Of a stretch of 64,000 nucleotides of DNA, positions 8,816 to 17,019 are shown piece after piece. This stretch comes from Mesorhizobium ciceri WSM4083 (lineage in GTDB: Bacteria > Pseudomonadota > Alphaproteobacteria > Rhizobiales > Rhizobiaceae): assembly GCF_000519305.1 (NCBI RefSeq), contig NZ_JAFG01000003.1, forward strand, positions 561,070-625,069, given 5' to 3'. A program made the translations under genes and the position numbers. The notes beneath the pieces were generated by a model. It was not told where the DNA came from, did not search any database, and saw only the letters and a list, made by a program, of their open reading frames with translations. The first letter of the stretch is position 1; each line of letters starts with the position of its first letter.

Positions 8816-11086
8816 ATGAATTTCGATCCACGTTTTTCCGGACGTAAATTCGCCTCCGTCGGCACGCGTCCGATCCGTCCAGACGGCATCGACAAGGTGA
8901 CGGGCCGCGCGCGCTACGGCGCCGACTTCAACATGGCCGGCCAGCTGGTCGGGCGTGTTCTGAGAAGCCCGCACGCTCATGCCAGGATCGTCAAGATCGA
9001 CACGTCCAAGGCGGAGAAGCTCGCCGGCGTCAAGGCGGTGATCACCGCCGCCGACCTGCCCGATCTCACCGATGGCGATGCCGCCATGTACGACGTCCTC
9101 GACAATTGCATGGCGCGCACGAAAGCGCTCTATGACGGCCACGCGGTGGCCGCGGTCGCCGCGATCGATGCCCGCACCGCCAGGCAGGCGCTGAAGCTCA
9201 TCGAGATTGAATACGAGCTTTTGCCGCATGTCACCGATGTCGACGAGGCGGCGAAGCACACGGCGCCCTTGATCAATGATGCCATCTTCACCGAGGGCCT
9301 TGAGGAAAAGCCGGTAAAACCCTCCAACGTCACCAAGCGCAGCCAGTTTGGCCATGGCGATGTCCATCAGGGCTTTGGGCAGGCCGACTTCATCGTCGAG
9401 CGTTCCTTCAAGACCGAGCAGACGCATCAGGGCTATATCGAGCCGCATGCCTGCGTGGCGAATTTCAGCTCCGACGGCACCGCCGACCTGTGGGTGTGCA
9501 CGCAGGGCCATTTCGTTTACCGCCAGCACTGCGCTCAGCTGCTTGGCATGGAAGCCTCGAAACTGCGCGTCACCTCCTCGGAGATCGGCGGCGGTTTCGG
9601 CGGCAAGACCCATGTCTGGGCCGAGCCGGTGGCGCTGGCGCTGTCGCGCAAGGCTGGACGGCCGGTCAAGCTGGTGATGACCCGCGACGAAGTGTTCCGT
9701 GCCTCGGGCCCGACCAGCGCCACCTCGATCGACGTCAAGATCGGCGCCCGCAAGGACGGCACGATCACCGCCGCCGAAGCGACGCTGCGCTACAGCTGCG
9801 GCCCGTATGCCGGCTCCTGGGCCGAGATCGGCGCCATGACCGCGTTCGCCTGCTACAAGCTCGATAACGTCAAGACGGTCGGCTACGAAGTGCTGGTCAA
9901 CCGGCCGAAGACCGCGGCCTATCGCGCGCCCTCGGCGCCGATGGCGGCGTTCGCGGTGGAAAGTGCGGTCGACGAGCTGGCCAAGAAGATCGGCATGGAC
10001 CCGGTCGACTTCCGCATCAGGAACGCCGCGCAGGAAGGCACACGGTCCTCCTACGGCCCGGTCTACGGACCGATCGGCATCGGCCCGACGCTGGAGGCCG
10101 TGAAGAGCCATCCGCACATGAAGGCGCCGCTGGGCAAGAACCAGGGGCGTGGCATGGCTTGCGGTTTCTGGTTCAATTTCGGCGGCCAGACCTGCACCGA
10201 CCTCAACATCGGCATGGACGGCTCGGTCTCGCTGGCCGTCGGCACGGTCGATGTCGGTGGCTCGCGCGCCTCGCTGTCGCTGGTGGCGGCGGAGGAACTC
10301 GGCATCGACTATGCCCAGGTCAAGGCGATCGTCGCCGACACGTCCAGCCTCGGCTACAACGACATGACGGACGGCAGCCGCGGCACCTTCTCCTCGTCCA
10401 TGGCCACGATCTCGGCCGCCCGCAACGCGATTCTGATCCTGCGCGAGCGCGCCGCGCAGATGTGGGACATCGCCGTCGACGACGTGGTCTGGGAAAAGGG
10501 CCACGCGATCGCCAAGGGCGAGAAGCATGGCAATCTCGGCAAGCTGTCGCTGAAGGAGATCGCGGTCGAGTCGGGCAAGACCGGCGGACCGATCGCCGGC
10601 CACAGCGAGCTCGTCGCCGATGGCGCCGGCGTCTCCTTCGCCACCCATATCTGCGATATCGAGGTCGATCCCGAGACCGGCGCCACCAGGGTCATCCGCT
10701 ACACGGTGGTGCAGGATGCCGGCAAGGCGGTGCACCCGACCTATGTCGAGGGACAGTACCAGGGTGGTGCCGCGCAAGGCATCGGCTGGGCGCTCAACGA
10801 GGAGTATATCTACGGCAAGGACGGCCGGCTGCAGAACGCCGGCTTCCTCGACTACCGCATCCCGGTCTGCTCGGACCTGCCGATGATCGACACGCAGATC
10901 CTGGAGATTCCCAACCCCAATCATCCCTACGGGGTGCGCGGTGTCGGCGAGACGTCGATCGTGCCGCCGCTGGCGGCGATCGCCAATGCGGTGTCGAACG
11001 CAGCGGGCGTGCGCATGACGCACATCCCGATGTCGCCGCCGCGCATCCTGGCGGCGATCGAGGCGGAACGGGAATGGTCGAAGTAA
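8816..11086 (+). CDS. molybdenum hydroxylase, molybdopterin-binding large subunit
   Basis: A 756-residue CoxL/XdhA-family catalytic subunit. An N-terminal a/b hammerhead domain (GIDKVTGRARYGADF) is followed by Mo-cofactor-binding domains with GGGFGGK, YRAPSAPMAAFAVES and the C-terminal catalytic-Glu motif GVRGVGETSIVPP. The AYxCSFR loop of true aerobic CO dehydrogenase is absent, so it is not form I CODH; it belongs to the broad aldehyde/xanthine/aromatic hydroxylase group. No XdhC-like or MobA-like maturation gene is nearby. The MoaD-like gene overlaps its 3' end by 13 bases. Confidence 0.9.
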   Translation: MNFDPRFSGRKFASVGTRPIRPDGIDKVTGRARYGADFNMAGQLVGRVLRSPHAHARIVKIDTSKAEKLAGVKAVITAADLPDLTDGDAAMYDVLDNCMARTKALYDGHAVAAVAAIDARTARQALKLIEIEYELLPHVTDVDEAAKHTAPLINDAIFTEGLEEKPVKPSNVTKRSQFGHGDVHQGFGQADFIVERSFKTEQTHQGYIEPHACVANFSSDGTADLWVCTQGHFVYRQHCAQLLGMEASKLRVTSSEIGGGFGGKTHVWAEPVALALSRKAGRPVKLVMTRDEVFRASGPTSATSIDVKIGARKDGTITAAEATLRYSCGPYAGSWAEIGAMTAFACYKLDNVKTVGYEVLVNRPKTAAYRAPSAPMAAFAVESAVDELAKKIGMDPVDFRIRNAAQEGTRSSYGPVYGPIGIGPTLEAVKSHPHMKAPLGKNQGRGMACGFWFNFGGQTCTDLNIGMDGSVSLAVGTVDVGGSRASLSLVAAEELGIDYAQVKAIVADTSSLGYNDMTDGSRGTFSSSMATISAARNAILILRERAAQMWDIAVDDVVWEKGHAIAKGEKHGNLGKLSLKEIAVESGKTGGPIAGHSELVADGAGVSFATHICDIEVDPETGATRVIRYTVVQDAGKAVHPTYVEGQYQGGAAQGIGWALNEEYIYGKDGRLQNAGFLDYRIPVCSDLPMIDTQILEIPNPNHPYGVRGVGETSIVPPLAAIANAVSNAAGVRMTHIPMSPPRILAAIEAEREWSK

Positions 11087-11319
11087 CGCTCTGGGGCTCG
11101 CTCGCCGCGACCGCCGGAGGCAACAGCAAGGTCGAGATCGAGGCCAAGGACATAAGGGAGCTGTTCAGGAAGCTGGCTGAACAGTATCCCGGCCTCGAGC
11201 CCTGGATCGACAAAGGCATCGCGGTGGCCATCGACGGGACGATCTATCGGGATACCTGGTCGAAGAAGCTGCCGGAGGGGGCGGAGATTTTTCTGCTGCC
11301 GCGGCTGGCGGGGGGGTAG
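11074..11319 (+). CDS. MoaD/ThiS-like beta-grasp sulphur carrier
   Basis: An 81-residue protein starting MVEVTLWGSLAATAGG and ending LLPRLAGG. The beta-grasp pattern and C-terminal Gly-Gly are those of MoaD/ThiS sulphur carriers, which are thiocarboxylated and donate sulphur. The ATG lies inside the end of the Mo-subunit gene (overlap to 11086), so it is translated with the operon. A dedicated carrier in a molybdenum hydroxylase operon may serve cofactor maturation or sulphuration; that role is inference. Confidence 0.8.
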   Translation: MVEVTLWGSLAATAGGNSKVEIEAKDIRELFRKLAEQYPGLEPWIDKGIAVAIDGTIYRDTWSKKLPEGAEIFLLPRLAGG

Positions 11320-11514
11320 GCGGACGGCTGGCGGGGCACTGTCACCGTAATTCTATTAAGGCGCTGTTGATCCGATCGGGCGGAGGTCTGCCTTGCGCTG
11401 TATATTGGCCGTTGGTCGGACTAAGGTACATTCTAGAGGCGGACGGTCGAGCGATTAAGCGAGGCGGCACGTTTGCGCCAGAAGCGGACATGAAAGTATA
11501 GACCTCACGTAACC

Positions 11515-12240
11515 TCACATCTTCGAAGGTCGTTGCATAGGGCTTTGGTTTCTGGTGGTTTTCTTGACCGTCCGTTCGGCCGTGAAGCCCGTCGTCCCCC
11601 AAAAATTCTCGATGCCACCCGGCACGCCCTTGTAGAATTCGTCAACGTTGAATGGCCTCAGGTCTATTGCCTCGAACAGCTCGGGAGCCTTGGTCAGCTC
11701 GGCGTCAATCTCGTTGGCGCGGTCAACTTCCTTTGCCTTGACGTAGGGAATGGCCGTCTCAAGTAGGTTCTCAAGGATATCGAAAACCATGCTGTCGCTG
11801 TTGACGCGGTGGTGTATTGCCGTAATAGCGTCTCCGTCATCTTGTTCCAGATAGAGTACCCGTTCCTCATGCCATCCCTCACCTGGGCCGAAGTGGGCAA
11901 GCACCTTGTCCCGCAGATTGACGATGAGCTTATGGGCCTCTCGCTGTTCGGGTGAGTATGCGCCTATAACCCCAACGTCATATCGTTCGATGGCCTTGGT
12001 ATGGCTCGCGCGGCAATATACAACGACTGCATGGGTTAGGAGCGCACGGGCGATATGCGACTTGTCACCGAGATCCTCGCGCATAGTCTGAAGCTCTTCG
12101 ACCGACTTCTTCACCTCGGCAAGGTCGGTGCTGACCGAAATAGCTGATTGGAATTTTCGGACGGCCTTGATAAACGGCTCGCCCTTCGGGTTCGCGGCAA
12201 GGAAGAGGGCAGCTGATGTCAGATCGAATGCGCGCTGCAT
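11515..12240 (-). CDS. HEPN-like protein of the DUF262 operon
   Basis: A 241-residue protein I do not recognise at family level. It is largely helical and contains NLRDKVLAHFGPG, an R-x5-H motif (R110, H116) of the kind that forms the HEPN RNase active site. The C-terminal 40 residues are basic and low complexity. Its ATG is two bases after the stop of the preceding HEPN gene, so it is the third gene of a tight operon. The lower GC and different codon use suggest recent acquisition with its two partners. It could be a second toxin, or a regulator or partner of the first. Confidence 0.6.
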   Translation of the reverse strand: MQRAFDLTSAALFLAANPKGEPFIKAVRKFQSAISVSTDLAEVKKSVEELQTMREDLGDKSHIARALLTHAVVVYCRASHTKAIERYDVGVIGAYSPEQREAHKLIVNLRDKVLAHFGPGEGWHEERVLYLEQDDGDAITAIHHRVNSDSMVFDILENLLETAIPYVKAKEVDRANEIDAELTKAPELFEAIDLRPFNVDEFYKGVPGGIENFWGTTGFTAERTVKKTTRNQSPMQRPSKM

Positions 12241-12242
12241 GG

Positions 12243-13019
12243 TTAAGTCCGCACGAGTTGGTCCAAGCCGGAAATCAGGGCGCGGATGAAGCCCAGCGTA
12301 TCTTGCAGCTCCGTCAGGTCGACCGTGCGCGTGAGATCGCCATGCACGATGTCATTTCGCAGATTAAGCTGCTCGTCCAACTGTTCGCGCGCCCTGTCCG
12401 CAACACGCCCTTTGGCCTTGTCAGCGAAATAGGACTTGAGCTGAGCATTCTGCCCTAGTTTTTCTGAGAACGGCTCGGGTAGCATGAGGGCGGAGAACAG
12501 CTTCTCCAGCCGCTCCGCTGTGCAATTGCCCATGAGCTTCGTATAAATCTCGGGGTTGAGCTTGTATCCCTTTTGTCCTGACAGACCTTTTCCCAGATTT
12601 GTGATGAGATCATCGAAATTGTAGGCGACGCCCATTACCGCCCCAGCTTTGAGATGGATCAAGACGCGTGCTGCGTGGGTGATGTGGTCATTGCGAAAGC
12701 CCTGTTCCAGATTGGTATAGAGTTCGACCGTCTCGAACCGCTCTTCCACAATCGCTTTGGTCAAGGAGCGGATATAGTTCTCAAACACACCGTTCACTTG
12801 GACCATGAGCGGCTTGTAAAGGGCGCTCGGATCAACCGCCTTGTGCTTCAGTGCCTGTTGCACTGTCGCCTTGGCGGCACCATCTTGCCCGAGCGCTCCC
12901 ATAAGGCGACCGGCCATCCCAACAACTATATTCGTATACGACTGGCGGATTTCAATCGTGGCAGAAATTTCATCAAGGTAGGAATCCGCAAGTGATTTTG
13001 CGGCGCCCAGCTTAGGCAT
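12243..13019 (-). CDS. HEPN-domain protein (RiboL-PSP/MAE_28990-like)
   Basis: A 258-residue alpha-helical protein. The C-terminal segment NLRNDIVHGD carries the R-x4-H motif (R221, H226) of HEPN ribonucleases, closest in style to the RiboL-PSP-HEPN and MAE_28990 groups that commonly sit beside DUF262 genes. HEPN proteins act as RNases in abortive-infection and toxin-antitoxin systems. The start at ATG 13019 overlaps the end of the DUF262 gene by eight bases, indicating translational coupling. Family name is from motif and context; function is inferred. Confidence 0.7.
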   Translation of the reverse strand: MPKLGAAKSLADSYLDEISATIEIRQSYTNIVVGMAGRLMGALGQDGAAKATVQQALKHKAVDPSALYKPLMVQVNGVFENYIRSLTKAIVEERFETVELYTNLEQGFRNDHITHAARVLIHLKAGAVMGVAYNFDDLITNLGKGLSGQKGYKLNPEIYTKLMGNCTAERLEKLFSALMLPEPFSEKLGQNAQLKSYFADKAKGRVADRAREQLDEQLNLRNDIVHGDLTRTVDLTELQDTLGFIRALISGLDQLVRT

Positions 13020-14223
13020 TGATGATCTCTTGGAGCAATTCTTGAACCGCGGCGATACGCCCAGCGATGGCGGCCGCCGTGTTGCCACGACCTACCATCA
13101 GGTCGTAGGTGTCGGCATCCGGTGCCGTCATATCAAGTATCCGATCCCTGATGATTTGGCGATTGATGAGCAAATCATTCCGACGAGCGCGAAGGTCAAA
13201 TGTTGCCACCATCTCGGCGTCATAAAGCGGGCGCGAAATCTTGCCTGGCTTGTTGTCAGCCGGGGGAAGCCGGAAGGTGTGAGGCCCAAAGACCTCCGTG
13301 CATAGGCCAATCGCGTCCATGAAGTCCTGCCTTAAAGCCTGAAGCGTGACCTCATCCGGGCGGCGAAGGCGCTTCATCGTGCCGTCCAGCATCGACCGCA
13401 CCGAGCCGGACAATTTGTCTGCCTCCCTGAAAGCAAAGAAGCGCAGCACGATTTCCACGTCGGTCATACGCTTGAAGAGGGTATTCGCGGCGAGAGCGGC
13501 GCTTGGGGTACCGTCGGCCCGGGTGTTATCCTCGTGGTTCGGGATTTCCCAAGCATCAGTGAATACCCGGGTCCGGGACAGCTCGATAAGGAGGGCATTG
13601 AAGTCGCCGGAGTAAAGCGAATTGCGGAGTTCCTGCTGGTTAAGTCTCTCGCCACCGGTATTCAGCCGCTCGAACACTTGAGCTCGAAGGTCCAAGCTGT
13701 CCTCGGTAGCCGAGACATTGTCGGACATGAGCGTGATGGCTGAAATCTTCGCTCGATCCAGCCCTCGGCGAACCAACGGCGGCAAGGCGCCGTAGTTGCG
13801 ACCATTCAACGCCGGCCAAATGTTGAGACCTTCGAGCGCGTAGCCGCCGTTCAAAAAATCAGCAATTGCATTGAGGCGCTGCTGGCCGTCCATCACTTCG
13901 AATCGTCCTAGCTCTTTCTCATAGAGAAAAACCGGTGGGACCGGGACGTTCATAATGAAGCTCTCGATAAGGCGAGATTTCTTCTTGTTGTCCCACCGCA
14001 GGCGGCGTTGGTATTCGGGCTGCAGATTGCTCCATAGATTGCCCGTCCCACTGATGAATGTCATCACGTGAGAGAGGAAGATGTCGTTCTTCTCCTGAAC
14101 GACCCGAAGCCGTCCGGTCTCGAAGTGCTTCTCAATCTGCTTATCGGAGGTTCCCGCTGGAACAACGCTTTTGCCGACGGCAAGCGGTTCGGGCTCTTCA
14201 GTTATTCCGTCATACTCGGCCAT
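13012..14223 (-). CDS. DUF262 (ParB/GmrS-like) domain protein
   Basis: A 403-residue DUF262 protein. Motifs in order are QPEYQRRLRWD (residues 68-78), VMDGQQRLNAI with the invariant DGQQR (112-116), and FERLNTGGERLNQQELRNS, all hallmarks of the domain shared with GmrS/BrxU-type IV restriction NTPase-nucleases. It lacks the C-terminal DUF1524 HNH nuclease (GmrD) domain, so it is a standalone DUF262. GGGAG is seven bases upstream of ATG 14223. It is the first gene of an operon with two HEPN-like genes, a likely defence or regulated-toxin module. Confidence 0.85.
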   Translation of the reverse strand: MAEYDGITEEPEPLAVGKSVVPAGTSDKQIEKHFETGRLRVVQEKNDIFLSHVMTFISGTGNLWSNLQPEYQRRLRWDNKKKSRLIESFIMNVPVPPVFLYEKELGRFEVMDGQQRLNAIADFLNGGYALEGLNIWPALNGRNYGALPPLVRRGLDRAKISAITLMSDNVSATEDSLDLRAQVFERLNTGGERLNQQELRNSLYSGDFNALLIELSRTRVFTDAWEIPNHEDNTRADGTPSAALAANTLFKRMTDVEIVLRFFAFREADKLSGSVRSMLDGTMKRLRRPDEVTLQALRQDFMDAIGLCTEVFGPHTFRLPPADNKPGKISRPLYDAEMVATFDLRARRNDLLINRQIIRDRILDMTAPDADTYDLMVGRGNTAAAIAGRIAAVQELLQEIINA

Positions 14224-14328
14224 AACAAACTCCCGAAAACCAGCAATATCAAGGCTCTGATGAATAACGAGCGTTCGGACGAAGGGCAAGATCAATCCGC
14301 GCTTGGCGCGCGTTTGACGGACAGAGTT

Positions 14329-14601
14329 CTAGTCATGATAGGCCTTGATCAGGCCGATATGGAGCAGGCTGGTGATGCCAGCGAGCATGCTGGAGACGTA
14401 GAGCGCTGCTATGATTTGCCAGTATTGCACGCCGGACAAGCGCGTGAGCCGTGCATAGTAGGACCATATTGGATTCGATACCGAGACCCAAGGTCCAAGG
14501 CAGGCTGCTGATCGGTGCGAGCATGCGGTCGCGTCCGTGGCGGCCCCTCGCGATACGTGATCTCTGCACCGGTCAAGGCAGGTCTTGCGATGCGGTTGCA
14601 C
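14329..14601 (-). CDS. uncertain small membrane ORF upstream of the DUF262 operon
   Basis: A 90-codon frame whose C-terminal 45 residues (from SYYARLTRLSG onward) include a hydrophobic stretch IIAALYVSSMLAGITSLLH that could span the membrane. The N-terminal half is Arg/Cys-rich and does not look coding, so the real start may lie within or the ORF may be a gene remnant. It is in the same orientation as the DUF262 operon, 105 bases upstream. Not recognised. Confidence 0.25.
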   Translation of the reverse strand: MQPHRKTCLDRCRDHVSRGAATDATACSHRSAACLGPWVSVSNPIWSYYARLTRLSGVQYWQIIAALYVSSMLAGITSLLHIGLIKAYHD

Positions 14602-14620
14602 GCACTCGAGTCGGCTGGTG

Positions 14621-14679
14621 CTTATATAAGTTTATGTTCACTTATAAGTTGACATTGCAAGTTAAAGTGAGCATATATA
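14621..14679 (+). promoter_or_regulatory. AT-rich promoter with two palindromic half-sites
   Basis: Two perfect palindromes, CTTATATAAG (14621-14630) and CTTATAAG (14641-14648), lie directly before TTGACA (14649-14654), with a TATATA-type -10 near 14674. The AT content is far above the surroundings. The layout suggests a repressor or nucleoid protein (for example MucR/Ros-like, which bind AT-rich sites) controlling the gene at 14710. Confidence 0.55.
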
Positions 14680-14709
14680 TGTGCGCAATGACCTCGACGG
14701 AGACTAGCC

Positions 14710-15357
14710 ATGACTGCAAGCTTTCCTTCAACTCTTAAGCCCGCAGCGGGAGAAACAAAAGCTAACAGGCAGGCTAATCGGCGCGAGTTGCGCAACCGAA
14801 TGCGTGAACTTGGAAAGACAGTCATAGAGGCCAACGGCTATATGGTTGGCGCGGCTCTAGGTCTCGACCGCGGCAGAGCCTACCATGCCAAGCGCGATGG
14901 CAAGGCGGTGAAGATCGGGTTCCGCGCTAGCGCTGATCGTTGGATCGCCGCTACATCGTCAGCACTGGCTGCAGGCGGGGAATTGACCGAGGTCGACGAA
15001 ATTTTCGTTGTCGCCTTCAAAGACCCGAAAGTGCGCGACGCTATCGAAGTCTATCGGTTCAAGGCTTCCGTGATCGCGGACGCTGCAAAGAAGGTGTTCG
15101 CCGCCTCGGGGAAAACAGGGCAGCAATGGATTCCGTTGGACGATGCAAAGGACGAGGGCGTTCACAGCATGGCAGGAGGAAGTCTCGGAAAACACGGTGA
15201 AGTTATTTCCACGGTAGACGTCGTTTGGAAAGATGGCGGCGCTGGTGGCGCTGACGCGACTGCGCCTTTCAAATTGACACTTGACCAAGCCAAGGCCGGA
15301 TTGGCCGCGCAATTTGGCGTGAGCAAGGATGCCATTCGCATTACGATCGAGGGCTGA
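14710..15357 (+). CDS. hypothetical protein, orphan
   Basis: A 215-residue protein I do not recognise. The N-terminal 90 residues are basic (NRRELRNRMRELGKTVIE; GLDRGRAYHAKRDGKAVKIG), which might bind nucleic acid. The C-terminal third (FKLTLDQAKAGLAAQFGVS ... IRITIEG) looks like a small globular domain. No signal peptide or transmembrane segment. GGAG is seven bases upstream of the ATG. It has its own strong AT-rich promoter with palindromes and lies at the edge of the lower-GC DUF262 island, so it may be part of the same acquired segment. Confidence 0.7.
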   Translation: MTASFPSTLKPAAGETKANRQANRRELRNRMRELGKTVIEANGYMVGAALGLDRGRAYHAKRDGKAVKIGFRASADRWIAATSSALAAGGELTEVDEIFVVAFKDPKVRDAIEVYRFKASVIADAAKKVFAASGKTGQQWIPLDDAKDEGVHSMAGGSLGKHGEVISTVDVVWKDGGAGGADATAPFKLTLDQAKAGLAAQFGVSKDAIRITIEG

Positions 15358-15487
15358 CGAGTGGCTACTTGTCTGCGAATTGGGCTCGGCTTTGGCCGGG
15401 CCTTCAAGCAGCCAGTCCCCCCCTACCTTTCCTCCAGCACGATCAGCCCGAACAAGCCACCTTGCCCCCGGGCACTTGCAGGGTGCG

Positions 15488-15844
15488 TCAGCACCGGAGA
15501 CTCCCCGCCGAGTTGACGCTCGCCCCGAGGCGCCTCAGCCCATGAACGCTCCAAATATATCCCTTGGAGGTCAGCATCGCCTGGCCCTTGAACGAGATCG
15601 AGAAATCGCCAAGCTGGTACCGGCCTTGGTCATTCTTGACCAGAAGGTCGCCATCAACCTTGTTGAAGCAACTCTCGATGCCTTTGACGATCCTGTCGAC
15701 GTAGCGCAGGTTGCTCTTGACCGAGAGACTATCGTTCTTGGCCAGCTGCTGCGCGATACGTTAGAGCTTCGGGTCGTCGCCGATACTTTGCAGCCGCGCT
15801 TCAACGGCCTCGGGGCTGGTGCGCGCCAACGGCGGCTTTCCATC
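15488..15844 (-). pseudogene. broken gene with in-frame TAA, product unknown
   Basis: One minus-strand frame reads as convincing protein across a stop: GKPPLARTSPEAVEARLQS, then IGDDPKL, then TAA at 15763-15761, then RIAQQLAKNDSLSVKSNLRY and a further 70 residues (including VKGIESCFNKVDGDLLVKN and GRYQLGDFSISFKG) to a TGA at 15490-15488. The part after the stop has no good start codon. The simplest reading is a gene inactivated by one nonsense change, with the 5' end lost or masked near the lipoprotein gene. I do not recognise the family. Confidence 0.5.
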
Positions 15845-15861
15845 ACTCGCCTCGCAGCCCC

Positions 15862-15884
15862 GGCGCCTTCTGCCGAAAGGCGCC
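15862..15884 (-). terminator. hairpin after lipoprotein gene
   Basis: A perfect eight-base-pair stem GGCGCCTT/AAGGCGCC with a seven-base loop lies just downstream of the lipoprotein stop. It has no U-tract, so it is a weak terminator or a transcript-stabilising hairpin. Confidence 0.4.
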
Positions 15885-15890
15885 GCAAGC

Positions 15891-16247
15891 CTATGGATAC
15901 TTCGTCGGCGGCACCCCGGGGTTCAAATCGCCCTGCAGTTCCTTCGGCAGCGGCAGGCTTGAGCATTGCAGGTGCACCTCGCGGGCGAACAGCTTTCGTT
16001 GCTTCTGCTCATTCTCCTTGATGGCTGCGACGAGCCCCATCGAGTATGGACCAAGCAAGACGCCGAAACCCCATCCCGGATGCTCCTTCTCGCGAGCCTG
16101 GTAATCGGAAGCCGCCCTGCGTGCCTGCTGGCATGCCGGCGAAGCCCATTTCTGGTCCTGCTGCGAAAGCGACGCCTCATAGTCGACCGGGGAGGTCGCG
16201 CACCCAGCCACTGCCGCGGTCAATGCGAGGCAGATTGCGATTCTCAT
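15891..16247 (-). CDS. small putative lipoprotein
   Basis: A 118-residue protein with a lipoprotein signal: MRIAICLALTAAVAGCATSP, with a lipobox VAGC at residues 13-16. The mature part contains a second Cys and a short possibly hydrophobic segment (GWGFGVLLGPYSMGLVAAI). It is expected to be anchored to the inner or outer membrane. No family is recognised. Upstream it is followed by a 259-base divergent interval with the gene at 16507. Confidence 0.7.
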   Translation of the reverse strand: MRIAICLALTAAVAGCATSPVDYEASLSQQDQKWASPACQQARRAASDYQAREKEHPGWGFGVLLGPYSMGLVAAIKENEQKQRKLFAREVHLQCSSLPLPKELQGDLNPGVPPTKYP

Positions 16248-16390
16248 CCGAAGCCTCTCCTAAGCTTTGTGAGGAGTCTGCATAGACCTGTTCTTCCCAC
16301 AAGGCGATAGCTGCGGCCAGGCGCCTTCCCCACCCTCCGCAACCCCTCGCCCTCTCCCCGGGCCTTCCCGCAGCCGGATTCGAACCCATA

Positions 16391-16430
16391 CCTGAAACCA
16401 AGTCACGGGGCCTGGAACCAAATCACGGGC
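16391..16430. repeat. two abutting 20-bp direct repeats
   Basis: CCTGAAACCAAGTCACGGGG (16391-16410) is followed immediately by CCTGGAACCAAATCACGGGC (16411-16430), 17 of 20 bases identical. It lies 76 bases before the start of the secreted-protein gene at 16507 and could be a pair of regulator sites or a local duplication. Confidence 0.6.
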
Positions 16431-16506
16431 GAGACTGTTCAGTTGTAACTTTGATCCCACCCAGACATCCCGGCCGGCAAAGCGGCGCCATTGAGGAGTT
16501 CTCACC

Positions 16507-16947
16507 ATGAAGATTTCATCCGGATTTCGTTCCATCGCGGTTGCCGCCATCGCCACCGCGAGCATCGGCTTTGCCAGCGCCGCGCATGCCGACAGCGGCA
16601 CGATCCGCTTCGCCGTCTACAAGGCGGCGTTTTTCGTCGGCGGCTCCGGCGGCAAGGGCACCTTCACCTTCCGTGGCAAGAGCTACCCGATCTCGATCGG
16701 CGCCGTGTCCGGAGGCCTGGCTTTCGGCGTGTCCAAGACATATTTTCGCGGCACGGTTCGCCATATCCGCCGCGCCCGCGACGTGACCGGGGTCTACGGA
16801 GCAGCCGGCGGCGGCGGCACGATCGGCAAGGGAGCCCAGGTGATCGTCATGACCAATGACAAGGGCGCCCAACTCGAACTCACGGGCAAGCAAGTCGGCC
16901 TGCAGGTCAACGCCGACCTCAGCGGCATGGCCATCTCGTTCGAGTAA
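16507..16947 (+). CDS. secreted Gly-rich hypothetical protein
   Basis: A 146-residue protein with a clear Sec signal peptide (MKISSGFRSIAVAAIATASI, cleavage after AHA at about residue 28). The mature domain is Gly-rich and beta-like, ending GLQVNADLSGMAISFE, similar in style to small periplasmic rhizobial proteins that form beta-barrels or beta-sandwiches. I cannot name the family. GAGG lies upstream of the ATG. It is monocistronic between the divergent lipoprotein gene and the convergent ABC-F gene. Confidence 0.75.
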   Translation: MKISSGFRSIAVAAIATASIGFASAAHADSGTIRFAVYKAAFFVGGSGGKGTFTFRGKSYPISIGAVSGGLAFGVSKTYFRGTVRHIRRARDVTGVYGAAGGGGTIGKGAQVIVMTNDKGAQLELTGKQVGLQVNADLSGMAISFE

Positions 16948-17019
16948 GGCCGTCATTCCAGCCGGACCATATTCATAGGGCGGTGCCGGCTTCGAGCCGA
17001 CGCCGCCCTTATCATTTAC

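Noticed and set aside
8492..11023. 843-codon open frame on the minus strand
   Set aside because: It is a GC-rich shadow of the molybdenum hydroxylase genes, with no family pattern, while the plus-strand frames carry clear motifs.
8816..11086. true aerobic carbon monoxide dehydrogenase
   Set aside because: The form I AYxCSFR loop is missing and no coxDEF-type genes follow; only the general hydroxylase family is supported.
16365..16400. tRNA-like T-arm (GGGTTCGAATCC on the minus strand)
   Set aside because: The T-stem has only two or three pairs and no acceptor, D or anticodon stem can be drawn around it.
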